A stretch of DNA of 64,000 bases from Lycium barbarum (GCF_019175385.1 NC_083341.1:89554321-89618320); one strand, 5' to 3'. Shown: positions 24,941 through 37,707, numbered from the stretch's first letter. The notes: a model not told the origin generated them from the letters alone. Numbers and translations are program-made.

Positions 24941-26129
24941 CAATAAAACATTTTCCTCTTCATTTATACCCCTCCAACCAGAGAAAACCCCTAATATGTT
25001 CCTGCCAACCTTTCCTAACATATTAGTGAGATTTTAGCAAGATCTGAGCCTCGTGAACCCAAACTAGTGAAGGGAAAGTTGTTCCTAGTGTTCTATTGAA
25101 GTTGTTGAGATTAGGAGTTGGACTTGGAGTTTGATTCCCGAAGTTCTAGTTCCTTCAAGGTATGTAAATGATTCTTACCTTTGTTATTGAGTTGATTACC
25201 AAAAGTTTTAGGGATTTAAAGTGAAGGAAATATAGTTATGGAAGCGGTAAGTTGATTGAGTTTAAAGTTGAGATTAAGGACTGTTTTGGGAGATGTTTGG
25301 GAATGGATTTTATTATATTTTGATATGTAAGTATTGGTATTGTTGTTGTTTTTGATGTTTGGGTTGAATTTGAATTTGAAGGATTGTTAAGTTTATAGAG
25401 AAAATGCTGTTCGAATTTTGTTAAGTTATAAACTAGTTTAAAGGTTGGAATGTAAGCACGTTCTAGTCTAATAGTTGGCCTACTTAGTCTTGTGTGTAGA
25501 TTTGTCAAGCCCGTGAAATAAGCATAGTTAGCTTGAGGAGCGGATAAGGTATGATAAGGCTATCCCTTTTATTCTCTTGGCATGATCCTTATGATACGAA
25601 CGAAAGAAGTAAACGAGCGAGTTCCAAAGATTCTGTTCCTAGATAGTATAGGATTCATTGTATCCTTGATTTCATATGTTTCATATCTACAGCTTCTAAA
25701 GATCTATTATATTGACATACTAGCTACTTATGTTACTGGGAGATCTTATGTTACCATGAGGAGTTTAGAGCATCCTTTTACGAGTCTTTCATGCACACAT
25801 ATATACGTAAAGCTATTTTCTTACACCTCACCGTGCTATAGTTGGTCGGGCAGGCACGTAGATGTGCACACCACTGCAGTGGGTACGGTATGAGATTACC
25901 CCGGACGTGGGATGACAGGATATATGGATCGTACAATACGTTCCACATCACCAACAGTTATACTATGATATATGTATATGATTTTGAAAGAAAGCATTCA
26001 TATCATACGCCGCAGAGGCACTTTCTGTTATACAGAGTACACAGACACTTTCAGATACTGGATTAGCTTTCATGTTTCAGATATCTCTCATGATTCTTAT
26101 GTACATGTTGTTCTTATGCCTTACATACT

Positions 26130-26187
26130 TGGTATATTATTCATACTGACTCCCCTATTTCTCGGGGGTTTGCGTTCATGCTCTCAG
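26130..26187 (+). promoter_or_regulatory. Three-hairpin LTR module, LTR G (diverged)
   Basis: The first stem is TGGTAT/ATACTG: relative to CAGTAC/GTACTG, its loop-closing pair changed from C-G to T-A on both arms, and other changes are G-U tolerant. The second stem is CCCC/GGGG. The third has mostly decayed. Confidence 0.5.
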
Positions 26188-29100
26188 GTTCAGGTAGACA
26201 GACAGGCGGTTCAGCTCAGCAGGACTGGCACCCAGGAGTGGTCAGTGCCCTCTACTTGGTTCGGAGCTGCAGTCTATTTTTGGTATGGAATTTTGAAATG
26301 TATATATAGGTATGACAGGTCCCTGTTCCGTCCTTTCTACAGCTTTGTATTCTTTTAGAGGTCTGTAGATAGTTGTATATAGTTTGGATGTTATGTAGCC
26401 TTGTCAGCTCTTATTTTGTTGTACAACATATGTAGCAGCCTAGTCGGCTTGCATTGTTATTTTCAGTATATATGTATACGGGTTGTTGTGAGTTCTTGAT
26501 GCATAATTCATGGTGTTATTCTTAAAGGAGTCAGTATAGTTCAGTTAGAAGTCATATATGGGCAACCCTGTTATTCAATGAGATCTAGGTATGAGTATAA
26601 GGGTGTCTAGTCAGTAGAAGTTAGGCACTCGTCAAGACTCATCGATTTGGGTTGTGACAAAACTAGATCGCAATCGACTCTAACCACATGATTGGTTCTC
26701 CTTATATTCCGACTTTTTGTTTTGTTAACAATCATGCCATCCACACAATTCATCTTAAGGAGGGGTTATGTTCCCATCTGAAGACCATCCATATGATTTA
26801 TTCTCTTGACGTCATGGTACATCTCAGTTGATTCTGGGTGACTAGGATAATGAGAGTAATGTATCCTTACCATGATTTAATGTCATAGTCCCACTACATC
26901 TACAAAATATAATTGTCTTGGCATCTCATAACCTCATCTTTTTGTCCATCTTACCTGTTGTTACCTGATTCCATCATACTTCTTTCTTTAACTCACAAAA
27001 TCAATGGAGAATCTTCTTATTGCCGCCCTTTATTTTTCAGATTATGGTGTCGTATTTCTAAGTGACAACACTTTCCATATTCCGATTTCAACAATCGGAC
27101 TCCTAAGTAGTCAACTGGCGTAACTTGTCTAACTTCCCCTTCTCGGCCTAAGTAGGCTAGGCTGGTTATAGATTTGAGACTGACGGTGTTAGGTACAACG
27201 TTAGTTTGGTCAGATGACATAGGATGTGAATATTATAATTCTATAATAACTCAAGCAACCTCCTTCCTGATTTACATTTAGAAGGTCTTCCTTAGTCATG
27301 CTAACTTGCGAGCTTACCGTAGCACCTTAGGTGAGTTGACCCACCTATAATTACCTCCAACTGCTTTCACCTTCTCCCTTATTCTAATATTGTTTCCTTA
27401 ACCATAAACTTTAAATGCTTGCCTTGTATCTTAAGCTCAATGGTCCGTTCCTATTTGAAGCATGCATGTTGAACTTTAGCAGCCATCACTTTCATTAAAG
27501 TTTCCTTAGAGTTGGAACTGTGACCTACAAAACTGAAATCTCATGCACTCGAATCCTCTAGGTAGTCCTGTAGGGTCTAGTGGCTCATCTGTGACCTCTT
27601 GTCTGGCCACACCTAGGCTCTTCACAAGTCAATTATTGGTTGGTTGTGTCGAGCTATCTTCTAAACATTAATTTTCCAAAGAACTCCTCTCGAGCCTTAT
27701 CTCTCCGGCGCCGCTTATCCTTCATAAATCCCCAAGTTCTCAATGCCCAACTGTACTTACTATTAGTCGGTATCCCAGCCAAGTTTACTACCATCTCATA
27801 CCTAGCGCTCACACATACTTATCGTTCTAAAGCCGTGGCATATTGGTAGGGCTTAAATTACTACTATCTCATCCGCTTCTCACCTTTAGCTACAATTTAT
27901 TGCCACTATGCTATTAAGCATTTCTATAATATTATCTTGATGCTTTACCGCATTACCTCCCTCCTTTGGTAGAATAGCTAATATCTCATGCCCAAACATT
28001 CTACCCATGTAGCGTCACATTGCTACCTTTCTGCTTTTACCAATTCTTCAAACATCTGATACTTATCGTTCGCCTTACTTTAACCTTCACTTATTGGGAA
28101 CAGCTAAATAATTTACACGTATAGGGTTCCACTTATTCACAATTAGCGGTTTTTGATCTCAATGAACTTAATTTTTACTCACGATATATGTCTTAAGGTG
28201 GTCGTCCTTATTGACTTTCAAGGGTCACTCTTCTATCGTATGCCCGTTCACTGACTAATTGCGAAAAATGTTGCAGTTCCCATTACTATCAAATTCTCTC
28301 AAATTCCTAACACATATTCGATTTAAATTAACCACTATTAGTATTTCCTTAGCCAGGTTGCTAAGTCAATCTACTTATAACTCCTTCCTGAGTGGCCAGC
28401 TCACTTTTCATAATGAAGGCCTAGCCTCATGACTTGCATTCCTTGTACTTCCGACACTTGCCTCCTCTTGCCTTTTTTTTATTTGACCATGAGTCTTGTC
28501 GCACCGTCATGCCTATCCTACGACATTCACTCGCTTCTTATAGCTATGTCTTACACTTCACTTATGCTAACGGCCTATACTAACTTTACCATCTTATCTT
28601 ATTCAATAAAATCCCAACAAAACGTCCTTTCATTTCTAGTTTCTCTTCTCCTTAGCCAAGCTTGACCTTTGGTTGTTCAATTCCTCTCGTTTACTAACAG
28701 CACTAGTCATACCGAGGTGAGTGCGTATCCCATGAACAAAGATTCAACTATCTACTCCCCTGCGTTGCCTAATGCTTCAGTAGTCGTGCCTGACTATACC
28801 ATCCTTAGACACGCTATGCATATACACTGCCTAATGAGGGACTACAAACACGTTCCTCGGCAATACAATTCAAACCAACCACTGACCCCAATGCTAATGG
28901 TTTCTATAACCCGTACTAGATTCTAAAATCCCATTCCTTCCTAAAGCCGCGTCGTTGAAGTCGAGAGATCGCAACTGAAATGAGTAGTTCTAACTATGCT
29001 CAGATCACTGTTGGAAGCAGAACTGTACCACTCGCATTTCTTCATCTGAGGTTCAGATACTTACAGATCTTTCTCTCTCGGTGGCTCATGCCTTCTCCAC

Positions 29101-29470
29101 CTTACCTCTTTGCCTTTCAAACTTCTTACCTTTCCTCCTGATGTCCTCCTAACCCTTTTTCTCCCACATACAAATGAGGTGAATGTTCACATTATAATGT
29201 TCTGACTTCATGCTTGCACATCTCATGCAAGTATGATATAATGAAAGCTTTACATTCATTTTTACCATGAACATGAGTTCGGACTGAGTCTTTGTGACTT
29301 CATTCTTTCCATAGCCCCTCGTCTAACGTCTGACTAGTCGTCTGTATCTTAGTCGTTGGGATCAACATATCATGTAAGGAAGACTAGGAAGGGATTTCTT
29401 ATCACTCAGCTCTATCGCACGATATAGATCAAGAAAGAAAGGCAACAACCCTAAATGTCTTGTAGCCTCC

Positions 29471-29506
29471 TGCTTATAAGTGTGGTGCGCTACACACCCA
29501 TAAACA
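29471..29506 (-). promoter_or_regulatory. Leader hairpin of element C
   Basis: This 36-nt inverted repeat has outer arms TGCTTAT/ATAAACA (the C/A position is a G-U pair on the sense strand), an inner stem with GTGTG/CACAC, and the 8-nt loop GTGCGCTA. At the tenth stem position it has G-C where D has A-T and A has a sense G-U pair. It lies 44 nt from the primer site. Confidence 0.6.
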
Positions 29507-29550
29507 AGACTCCGTTGGACATGGATCATAGACATCCCTAGGAAAGACCT

Positions 29551-29562
29551 GCTCTAATACCA
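29551..29562 (-). other. Primer binding site (tRNA-iMet type), element C
   Basis: The minus strand reads TGGTATTAGAGC, one change from the exact complement of initiator tRNA-Met, 3 nt from the LTR start at 29566. Confidence 0.8.
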
Positions 29563-29565
29563 CTT

Positions 29566-30692
29566 TGTCACACCCCAAACTGAGGGGCATGACGGGCACC
29601 CGGCATTATCGGCCGAGTACCACCTAGCGTACATTCAATATACTCAACTTATAACAACTACGAGGAGCCATATGACGTACGTGTAACATAAAGGGATCAC
29701 CTGCATGCAGAAAAGGACCAATACAGTAATTTATATATATACACGCAAGCCGACCAGACCACTACTAATGTCTATGAAAGATCACAAAGCCGACAATGCC
29801 ACAATAACAGTATGAATACCAAACTAAGGCTGTATATAACATCTATACATATACCACCTGTCTATGAGCCTCTAAGAGTAACCATAAATGTAACATAGCG
29901 GTCAGGACAGGGCCCCACCATACCCAGAAAATATAGATAAAGCATCTATATCGTAGCATACCAAAACCGAGCAAGTCCGGAAAAAGTAGAGCCTGCAAAC
30001 TATCCGTTGAACTGTGCAAGCCTAAACAGATGGTCCTCCAACTGCCTGTCAGGACCTGCAACACAAAATATAGCGCCCTGTGCAATATGACGTCAGTACG
30101 GATAAAAGTACTAAGTATGTCAGGAAGGAGTACAACAACTAACAAGGAAACGTAATAGAAGAAGAACCATATGCAATGGATGTTGTAGTTTAAAAAATCC
30201 TGAATATACATATATATACATAAGTAAAAGTAACATCATCATCATAACGTACCCGGCCTTAACAGGACTCGGTGTGAAACATACCCGGCCATAATAAGGC
30301 TCGGTGTTATCATACCCAACTGATCAGTGGTGCGTAATACATACATACATATATATATATATAGTGCACTCTAGTGCCGTACCCATCGATTATAGCTCGG
30401 GGTGTATCATTATATTTTATGCATCTACGTATATAGTGCACATTAGTGTCATACCCACCGAGAGATCGGGGTTTGTCATTATATTATATACATATACATA
30501 TATATGATGAACTCATGGAAACAACGTCTTGGCCTTTCGGAGTGATGTAAGCTCGAAATAGAGAACAAAACCTGTATGTTGTTCTTGATAAGAACTATAC
30601 TCTGCTTCCTCAAAATTGACAATTATGTTGTTGCCAAGAATTGACATTGCTGCTCCTTGTGAAAATAGGGGTTCCATATACTTATACTTATG
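29566..30692 (-). mobile_element. Right LTR of element C, first part
   Basis: It begins TGTCACACCCC beside the primer site. It is cut at 30692 by copia element H and continues at 44795. From 30159 it matches the left LTR (22855 on). It contains a reduced form of the LTR module (CAGTAC/GTACTA at 30094-30113, with the middle and third hairpins missing) and CCCGGCC/CTCGGTG repeats (30250-30480). Confidence 0.87.
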
Positions 30693-31006
30693 TGTTAGAG
30701 CGGAAACGATAAAAATACAGTAATTAACGTGGTTCAAATCGATGTGATCTTAGTCCACGGAGATCGACAGGCACATTTATTAATATCAAGGTAGAGGGTA
30801 AGTTAGAAGATTGAATACTCTTAGGTTCTATTTTTTGTCCTACTTAATAAATCCTAGCTAGCATGTACTTATATTACTAAGTCTAATCCTTTCCTAGAAA
30901 GGATCTAAATCCCAATAACACTTGAAAGCCAACAAAGAAAAAAATTTCCTTTTATTTCTTTCTGCTTTTGAGTAGCACTTGGCTTGAATATCTTCTCAAC
31001 TTCACA
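30693..31006 (-). mobile_element. 3' LTR of copia H
   Basis: It matches 44482-44794 closely: TGTTAG start, TTCACA end, and a shared GCGGAAA.GATAAAAA.ACAGTAATTAACGTG block. Next to it, at 31007, the sense strand has AAAGTGGAGAT, a plausible short purine tract. Confidence 0.88.
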
Positions 31007-31556
31007 ATCTCCACTTTGAGATTAATTTCGAGCTTCCATATGAACATCATTCAGTCCAATGTCTCTAAGCCTATGTGAGCTAACTTCGTGTAGAAAACAA
31101 GAGACACTAACTGAAACCTTGTACGTACTAGTAGCTCTACCTTTCCCTGCCGTTATCCATTCTGACGCATCAGTTGATGAGAACTCCTGCCAAATTCATA
31201 CAAAGACTGGTCTTGACAAGAGGAACCACCTTGGTCAACATATCTGTTAAGTTGTCCTTTGTGTCAACCTTCAAGACCATAACTGTGCCTTCTTCAACAA
31301 CATCACAAATAAAATAGAATCTGATATCAATGTGTTTAGTGTGATCAATAAATCTCTGATTTTTATCAAGTGAATAGCACTCTAGCTATCATATTTTAGA
31401 GTTGGTTCATGCTGGGACCTCCTCAATTCTGACACCAAACCTTTCAACCATATAGCCTCCTTTACTACTTCTAGAGCGGCCATACATTCCACTTCTGTTG
31501 TGGACAAAGCAACTATAGACTGGAGAGTTGTCTTCCAACTCATGTAACTACGTGCA

Positions 31557-32700
31557 AGAGTAAAGATATAGCCTGTTGTTCATCTCTTTCTATCAAGACC
31601 ACCTGTAAAATTAGAATCCACATAACCAAGGACCGAAAAGCCTTCATTTCTAATCCTACAAAAAGTTAGACCAACATTCGAAGAACCTTTAAGATATCTC
31701 AATATCCACTTAATTGCTTCCCAATGTGTCTTACCCAAACTAGACATGAATCGACTTACCAAACTCACTGCTTGAGCAATATCAAGTCGAGTGCAAACCA
31801 TATCATACATAATGCTACTAACTGCACTGGAATAAAGAACTTTTGACATGTACTGCACCACTTCCTTTGATTGCGGTGCCATCAAAGAAGAAAGTCTGAA
31901 ATGTTGTGCTAACGGTAAAGTAACGAGTTTACATTTATCCATGCCAAACCTCTGAACTACCTTCTCAATCTACTTCTTCTGTGAGAGATATACCTTATCG
32001 TTCTTCCTGTGAATCTCCATTCCAAGGATTTTCTTAGCTTCACCTAAATCTTTCATGTCAACCTCCTTACTTAGCAGTTTTTTCAAATCATTTATCTCTG
32101 TCATACTATTAGCAGCAATAAGCATGTCATCAACATATAACAATAAATAAAATATTTTAATTATCAGATACCATCATGTGATACACGCATCTATCAAATG
32201 CACTTATCGAGAAACCTTTAGTAATCATGAACACATCAAATCTCTTGTACTACTGTCGTGGTGATTATTTCAAGCCATACAAAGATTTATTCAATTGACA
32301 AGCCTGGTCTTCTTTTCCTTCAATAAGGAAACCCTCGGGCTGATTCATGAAGATCACCTCTTCAAGTTCACCATGTAAGAATGCAGTCTTGACATCAAGC
32401 TGATGAAGCTTCAAGTCATAATGGGCAACCAAAGCTACTAACAAACAAATTCAGATATGCTTCACGACTGGTGAGAAAATCTCATTGTAATTAATTCCCT
32501 CCTTCTGACAAAAGCCCTTAGCAACCAATCTCGCTTTGTATCTAGCATCTTCTACACCCGGAATGCCATCCTTTTTTTTGAAGACCCATTTGCAACCAAC
32601 AGTTCTCTTCCCCTTTGGTAGACTCGCAAAATCCCATGTATGGTTCTTTTCCAGAGACTCCATCTATTCAGTCATGGCTAAACGCCATTAATCAGATTCA
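31557..32700 (-). pseudogene. Copia H reverse transcriptase and RNase H remnant
   Basis: From about 32663 the minus strand reads [23 protein letters not shown] and KARLVAKGF, the start of the copia RT. Then come disrupted RT blocks, including a region where the active-site part can be sensed but is out of frame. From 31942 it reads YSSAVSSIMYDMVCTRLDI and EAIKWILRYLKGS, the RT tail and the start of RNase H (GYVDSNFTGG). Stop codons near 31940-32450 separate the pieces. RNase H is interrupted near 31580, where RKR is followed by a stop. Confidence 0.88.
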
Positions 32701-33745
32701 CCACACATAGTAGCTTCTGTAAATCTTGAGGGTTCCAGATCCTTTATTTCCTCCTCGACAGTAGCTAATCCATAGGCCACAAGATTAGCTTGTGAAGGCT
32801 GAGGATAATATTTTGGATTAGGCTTCAGAGTTTGTTTGTCCCTTACCGTAGTTATTCTGTATGCTTCACCTTCCGTTACTACTGTGTGAGCTTTTTCATT
32901 ATCTTACTCCACCTGAGTCACTTGATCCTCCTGCTCAGTGAGTTTCACATTTTCCTCCACCATTTCTATTGTAAGAGCTTTGTGTCCTACAAACTCAATA
33001 GAAGTCTTTCTAGGATCAAACATAGAGGACTCATCAAAAGTAACATCTCTACTGATTATAAACTTAAGAGGATATAAACTCCATATTCTATATCCTTTTA
33101 CCCCTTCGGCATATCCCATAATAAACCATTTCGAGCTCTAGTTTCTAGCTTTCCACTACTTACATGATAATATGAGGGACATCCAAACATTCTTCGGTAC
33201 GAGTAATCAGACGGTTTACCTGACCATACCTCATTTGGAGTTTTGAAGTCAATCGCCGACGCTGGAGAATGATTAACAACATAACAAGCAGTATTTACTA
33301 TTTCCACCCAAAACTCCTTAGGCACCTTGGCATTAGAGAACATACATTGTGCTTTCTCAAGAAGAGTGTGGTTCATCATTTAAGCTACTCCATTTTGTTG
33401 AGGTGTATAAATAATAGTTCTATGTCTCAATACACCATGAATCTTGCAGATATTGTCAAACTCTTTATTTCAAAACTCCAAGCCATTATATGTTTGAAGA
33501 CACTTAATCTTTCTGCCACACAGATTTTCAATTCATGTCTTCCAGTTTTTGAAATTCTTAAAACATCACTTTTAGCCTTTAAGAAGAATACCCAAACCTT
33601 GCGTGAAAAATCATCAGTGAAAGTAAGAAGATACCTCTTTCCACCCTTGGATGGAACCTGAGATGGACCCCATAAATCTGAATGAATGTAGTCAAGTACC
33701 CCTTCAATTTTGTGCTTTCCCGTGCTAAAGCTGACTAGTTTTTAC
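32700..33745 (-). pseudogene. Copia H integrase remnant
   Basis: Near 33690-33655 the minus strand reads HSDLWGP, the conserved copia integrase stretch with the first catalytic Asp, and continues TFTDDFSR. The 33379-33098 segment reads KVPKEFWVEIVNTACYVVN, PNEVWSGKPSDYS and MFGCPSYYHV, typical of the integrase C-terminal part. Frames change several times between these blocks, so no functional enzyme is possible. Confidence 0.88.
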
Positions 33746-34262
33746 TTTCCAAGGACACAATGCTCACAAAAATCAAGTGTACTAATCTTCTCACCTTTCA
33801 AAAGGTTTTGGTTACTCAAAATTGCCAACCCCCTCTCGCTCATGTGACCTAATCTCATATGCCACATCTTATCCTTGTCATCATCTGATAACTGTGAGGT
33901 TGCAGCATTCGTAATACCTAGAATGGTGCTACCCATAAGTAAATAAAGTCCACTCTCCAGTTTGGCCTTTAACATGACCAGAGAACCCTTGATCACCTTG
34001 CAGATTCCACCTTCACCCCCATGCTTATATCCGAGCTTATTAAGAGTACCAAGAGAGATCAAATTCTTGTTCAAATCAGGAATATGTTGAACATTAGACA
34101 ATGCTCTTATGATGTCGTCATGACATCGCATACGGGCTGAACCAATGTCTGCTATTTTACATATTGCATCGTTTACCCACATGTACAGTCTCATTCGTCT
34201 GCTTATAGCTAGCAAACCAATCTTTTATGAAGCACATATGAAACGTATAAGCTGAATCTAAA
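33742..34262 (-). pseudogene. Copia H protease and gag-pre-integrase remnant
   Basis: Near 34255 the sense reading gives LDSAYTFHMC, the copia protease site with Ala in place of the usual Gly after Asp-Ser. Further on come NVQHIPDLNKNLISLG, and then MWHMRLGHMS with CEHCVLGK, the His/Cys zinc-binding gag-pre-integrase domain. The 34215-33742 segment is one 157-codon open stretch, but it begins after a frameshift. Confidence 0.9.
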
Positions 34263-34264
34263 AT

Positions 34265-35008
34265 TCACTTCTGTGTTTGAATGTCATCTGTTGAAGCAGT
34301 TAGCATATAATCTTCTCCAGATGTCTGAGCTACCTGAACCATAGATGCAATGGCTGTTGTTTTACCAATCTTCTTATTCGGGCAATCCCTCTCAAAGTGA
34401 CCATTTTGATGACAACCCCAACATTCAGCATCCTTCCTACTCACCCTTTTCCTAGACTTTAACCTAGCTACTGATTTGCCTCTGCCTCTTTGGCTCGAGC
34501 GACCTCTAACCGTCAAACCCTCACCATTGTCCTGTTTCTCACCATTGTTGATATGGTTTCTTAATTTATCTGAATTCAATGCATGTCTTACCATCTATAA
34601 TGTGATCACCTCCGTACTGTACATCTTTAAATTAACTACGTCTTTGTATGTCGATGCTACTGAAAATAGTAGACTGCACGCCAGTTCTTCATCTCCCACT
34701 TTAATATCAGCATGAGTAATATCCATAGCCAATTTATTAAAAGTATCAAGATGATCCTGTAAAGTTGTACCTGTCTTCATCTTGAAGGTGTGTAAACACT
34801 GCCTTATAAACATTCTAATTGTTACTGATTTCTTCTGGTAGAGATCTTTAAGTTTCTTCCACAAACTCGTAGCTGGTTTCTCAGTACTAACTTCACATAA
34901 CACACTGTCTGATAAGGATAATTAAATTGCGATAAACGCATCCATCTCAATCTTCTGCTTCTCGGCCTCTTTCGTATTTTTGGGATACGAGTCTTCAAAA
35001 GAATAGAC
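34265..35008 (-). pseudogene. Copia H gag, C-terminal part with zinc knuckle
   Basis: The sense reading includes SLWKKLKDLYQKKS, DHLDTFNKLAMD and KVGDEELACSLLFSV, the UBN2-type capsid region of copia gag. After a stop near 34595 comes a basic RGR-rich stretch with the knuckle CWGCHQNGHFERDC (C-x2-C-x4-H-x4-C). The gag is cut at 35008 by element E and resumes at 44330. Confidence 0.92.
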
Positions 35009-35477
35009 TGTCACGACCAAAGCCCATGGGCCATGACTAGTGCCCGAGTTGGACACTCGTATACAGACCTGTTAAATATAGTCAACTGAAACTAAGGACC
35101 GAATGGAAACATATAAAAGCAACTATAGGTTCACAATGCCCTACATCATCATAAACCTGTCTCCTGAGGAGTCACAGCTGATCAAAGCATAACACAATAC
35201 GCAAGCCGACAAGGCTGCCACTTTATACGGGGATATCTAATACAAACCATATCGACACAGCTGACCAAAATCTATATACAACCCACATATGTGTACAGAC
35301 CTCTAAGAGTGTAAAAGTGAAATATGACGGGACAGGGCCCTGCCGTACCCCTGGATATGCAGAAGTGTATATCAAAAGATCTGTACCAAAGGAGTCTAGG
35401 CTCCGGAACAATGGAGCTCTCCAAAATAGCTTAGCTGAAGTCCTAGGATGGAGGATCACCATACCGAGTGTTTGTAC

Positions 35478-35534
35478 CTGCGGGCATGAAACGCAGCCCC
35501 CCGAAGAAAGGGGGTCAGTACGAGATATGTACTG
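35478..35534 (-). promoter_or_regulatory. Three-hairpin LTR module, LTR E left
   Basis: CTGCG/CGCAG, CCCCC/GGGGG and CAGTAC/GTACTG, all perfect stems; loops are 9, about 7 and 7 nt. It is the cleanest copy in the window. Confidence 0.6.
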
Positions 35535-35737
35535 AGTATATAAAACATGAAATACAATAAGGAACTCATAACTGAATAAAAGATTACTGGAGGAAAATAT
35601 GATAATCAAAGATACCAATGCACCTGTGTCTTACGAGATGAGAATCATGCATGTCTATATCATATACCATACCCGGCCCATTATGGGACTCGGTGAATAA
35701 AGTCATCATATACTATACTCGGCGCCATAATCACATC

Positions 35738-35741
<4 letters not shown>

Positions 35742-35798
<57 letters not shown>
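35742..35798. repeat. (TA)n microsatellite, LTR E left
   Basis: Pure TA run; the sister LTR has a (CA)n(TA)n compound tract at 42392-42450 instead. Confidence 0.92.
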
Positions 35799-35800
<2 letters not shown>

Positions 35801-37301
35801 GTACCCGGCCCACTAGTGAGGGACTCGGTGAACAATGCAGTGAAACTATGCACGAAAACATACCCGGCCCGGGACTCGATGAAAGATTTATTAACAGCAT
35901 GCACGAGCAGAGTAGTGAGCAACCATATACAAACTAAATCATCATCTGAGACTCAATAGAAAAGGTAGAATGAACTAACACTTGAGCATCAAAGATAACA
36001 ATCATATCAAGTACCCCTTAAATGTCATTATGGATTATATCAAATAGAACTTCAGGAATCATAGACACGTATCATGATAATGTGAAATAGGTTCTTGATA
36101 TCAAGAACATTAGCCATCCTAGTGTCTCTAAGAATAGGAGTTTCTTTGGAGCTTATACATTCGTCGTCTGTTTGTCTCACATAGATCATGCCAAAAAGAA
36201 AGAAGGGTTAGTTTAACATACCTGTTATAGATCAACCGTAACCAAGCTTGCTTCGTCGCCCCTTTAGCCTATTAATATGAGAGTAACACTATTGTTAATA
36301 AACTACGACTTCCCAAACTTATAAATCTACAACCAATCACTTATGGGAATCACTCCTTAGTTTATACTCCTTGATTAGCATTTTGATTAGTTAAGAACTT
36401 AACGGAATCAGGCAGCATTTCCTCTATATAGCTCACCTAACCCGAACTTCTAATTAATCTACGGTTATCACAACAACACCAACACCAAAACCAGCAACAA
36501 CGATAATAGAAATAATCATATCAAATCCTTAAAATCCATCCCATAAACAACCCAATAACCTCTCTTAATCCTTTTTCAATCCAAATCATTAACATCAAAG
36601 ATTATACACCAAACAGACCAACATACGCTTTGTATACGATATGTTATACACTTCTTTCTTCCAAATTTAGGAGCCATATCAACAACACGACAACAACAAG
36701 AACAACAACACATAAACATAAAACCACACTTTTAATCTTTCAACTCAACAAGTACAGCCCACAACTTCATGAACATCTAATCCAATTCATGTCTCAACAA
36801 TCTCATAAAAACAACTACAACTTAAATTATCAAGATTCCTTCATTTTTAACACATAATCCATAACAATAATAACAACAACAACAATCAAACCCAATCCAA
36901 TTAGAACAACTCCAATTCAGCCAACTTACAACGCCAACAATAATCATGTAATTTTCTTACTTCCAATTTCATCTAATACAATTTAATCTCTCCATTACAA
37001 CATCACTAATTCCAATTACATTTCAAGAAGGATAAATCTTACCTTAAATTGATTAGGATAGATCCTACAATCACTTGCACCAATTGCACCACTTCTTCTT
37101 CTTCAATTTAAATTCTAACTTTGCTACTCCCTTGCACACGTAAAGCACCCTTGGAATTTAATTTTTTTGCTATCAAAATCTTGAGCCTTATTGTGGACTG
37201 CCATGGCTGTGAGCTTGGCAGCCATGGCTGTTCATGGTTCTTGCTTTCAATTGAATTGAGAAGATGAAATATGATGTGATTAGTCATCACTAATGAGTCA
37301 T

Positions 37302-37304
<3 letters not shown>

Positions 37305-37369
<65 letters not shown>
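37305..37369. repeat. (TA)n microsatellite at the TATA position, LTR E left
   Basis: About 32 TA units; the same place in the right LTR (about 43976-43995) has only a short TATA stretch. Confidence 0.92.
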
Positions 37370-37372
<3 letters not shown>

Positions 37373-37707
37373 GCCTACCTTGTTGACATTTGGCCAGCCC
37401 ACTTGACATGTGTCCCATTAGCATGTCATCATCCATGCTCCAATCAAATTCAGCCACGTTTTGTGGGGCCTACTTAGTGGTCTAATTAGCTTAATTAATA
37501 CTTAATCCCCACTTAATAATCTGATCATGGTTAATTAATCACTAATCTTCACTAATATCTCTACCAATTTTAATTAATAAGCAAACCGTGTATTATTAAA
37601 ATCGGGATTAAAAAGTCCTTGTCTCATATCTCAAAAATAATCTCGTCCTTGAACTTATGTCGATTAGCTTATGAATAATCCAACGTAGAAAAATACGGGA
37701 TATAACA

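Larger units (their letters stand above)
24546..26659 (+). mobile_element. Solo LTR G (2114 bp) with 5-bp target duplication
   Basis: It starts TGTTACGCCT and ends GGTTGTGACA. AAACT is duplicated at 24541-24545 and 26660-26664, so it is a solo LTR inserted in C about 110 bp from C's purine tract. Plus-strand landmarks are: an inverted-repeat-rich U3 (24734-24888); a TATA-like box at 24932-24940; GTATGTAA-type pyrimidine-flanked segments around 25160; and the three-hairpin module at 26130-26187. The ORFs at 25582-26358 cover U5-like sequence and show no domain. Confidence 0.93.
24430..29565 (-). mobile_element. Internal region of element C, non-coding, interrupted by solo LTR G
   Basis: About 3.0 kb once G (24546-26659) is removed. 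It lies between the purine tract at 24430 and the primer site at 29551. The plus strand is pyrimidine-rich. I can find no gag or pol motif, and the open frames (up to about 85 codons) resemble no known domain. The last 170 bp before the primer site closely match the leaders of A and D, including the 36-nt hairpin and a CTCTATCGCACGAT block. It is a second LARD-type, non-autonomous element. Confidence 0.8.
35009..37707 (-). mobile_element. Left (3') LTR of element E
   Basis: TGTCACGACC to GATATAACA. It contains the three-hairpin module (35478-35534), GGCCC/GGGACTCGG repeats (35675-35885), a (TA)n tract of 57 bp (35742-35798) and a second one of about 65 bp (37305-37369). The second tract lies at the probable TATA-box position in sense orientation. 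Confidence 0.93.

Noticed and set aside
25582..26358. Overlapping plus-strand ORFs of 74-128 codons
   Set aside because: They fall inside solo LTR G over the hairpin module; no domain and no relation to gag-pol.
24546..26659. Host gene promoter with TATA box and W-boxes
   Set aside because: The TG..CA ends and the exact AAACT duplication show that it is an LTR.
35651..35959. ORFs reading through (TA)n and (CA)n tracts (YIYI, VCVC peptides)
   Set aside because: These are microsatellite translations at 35731-35922 and 42380-42583, with no coding evidence.
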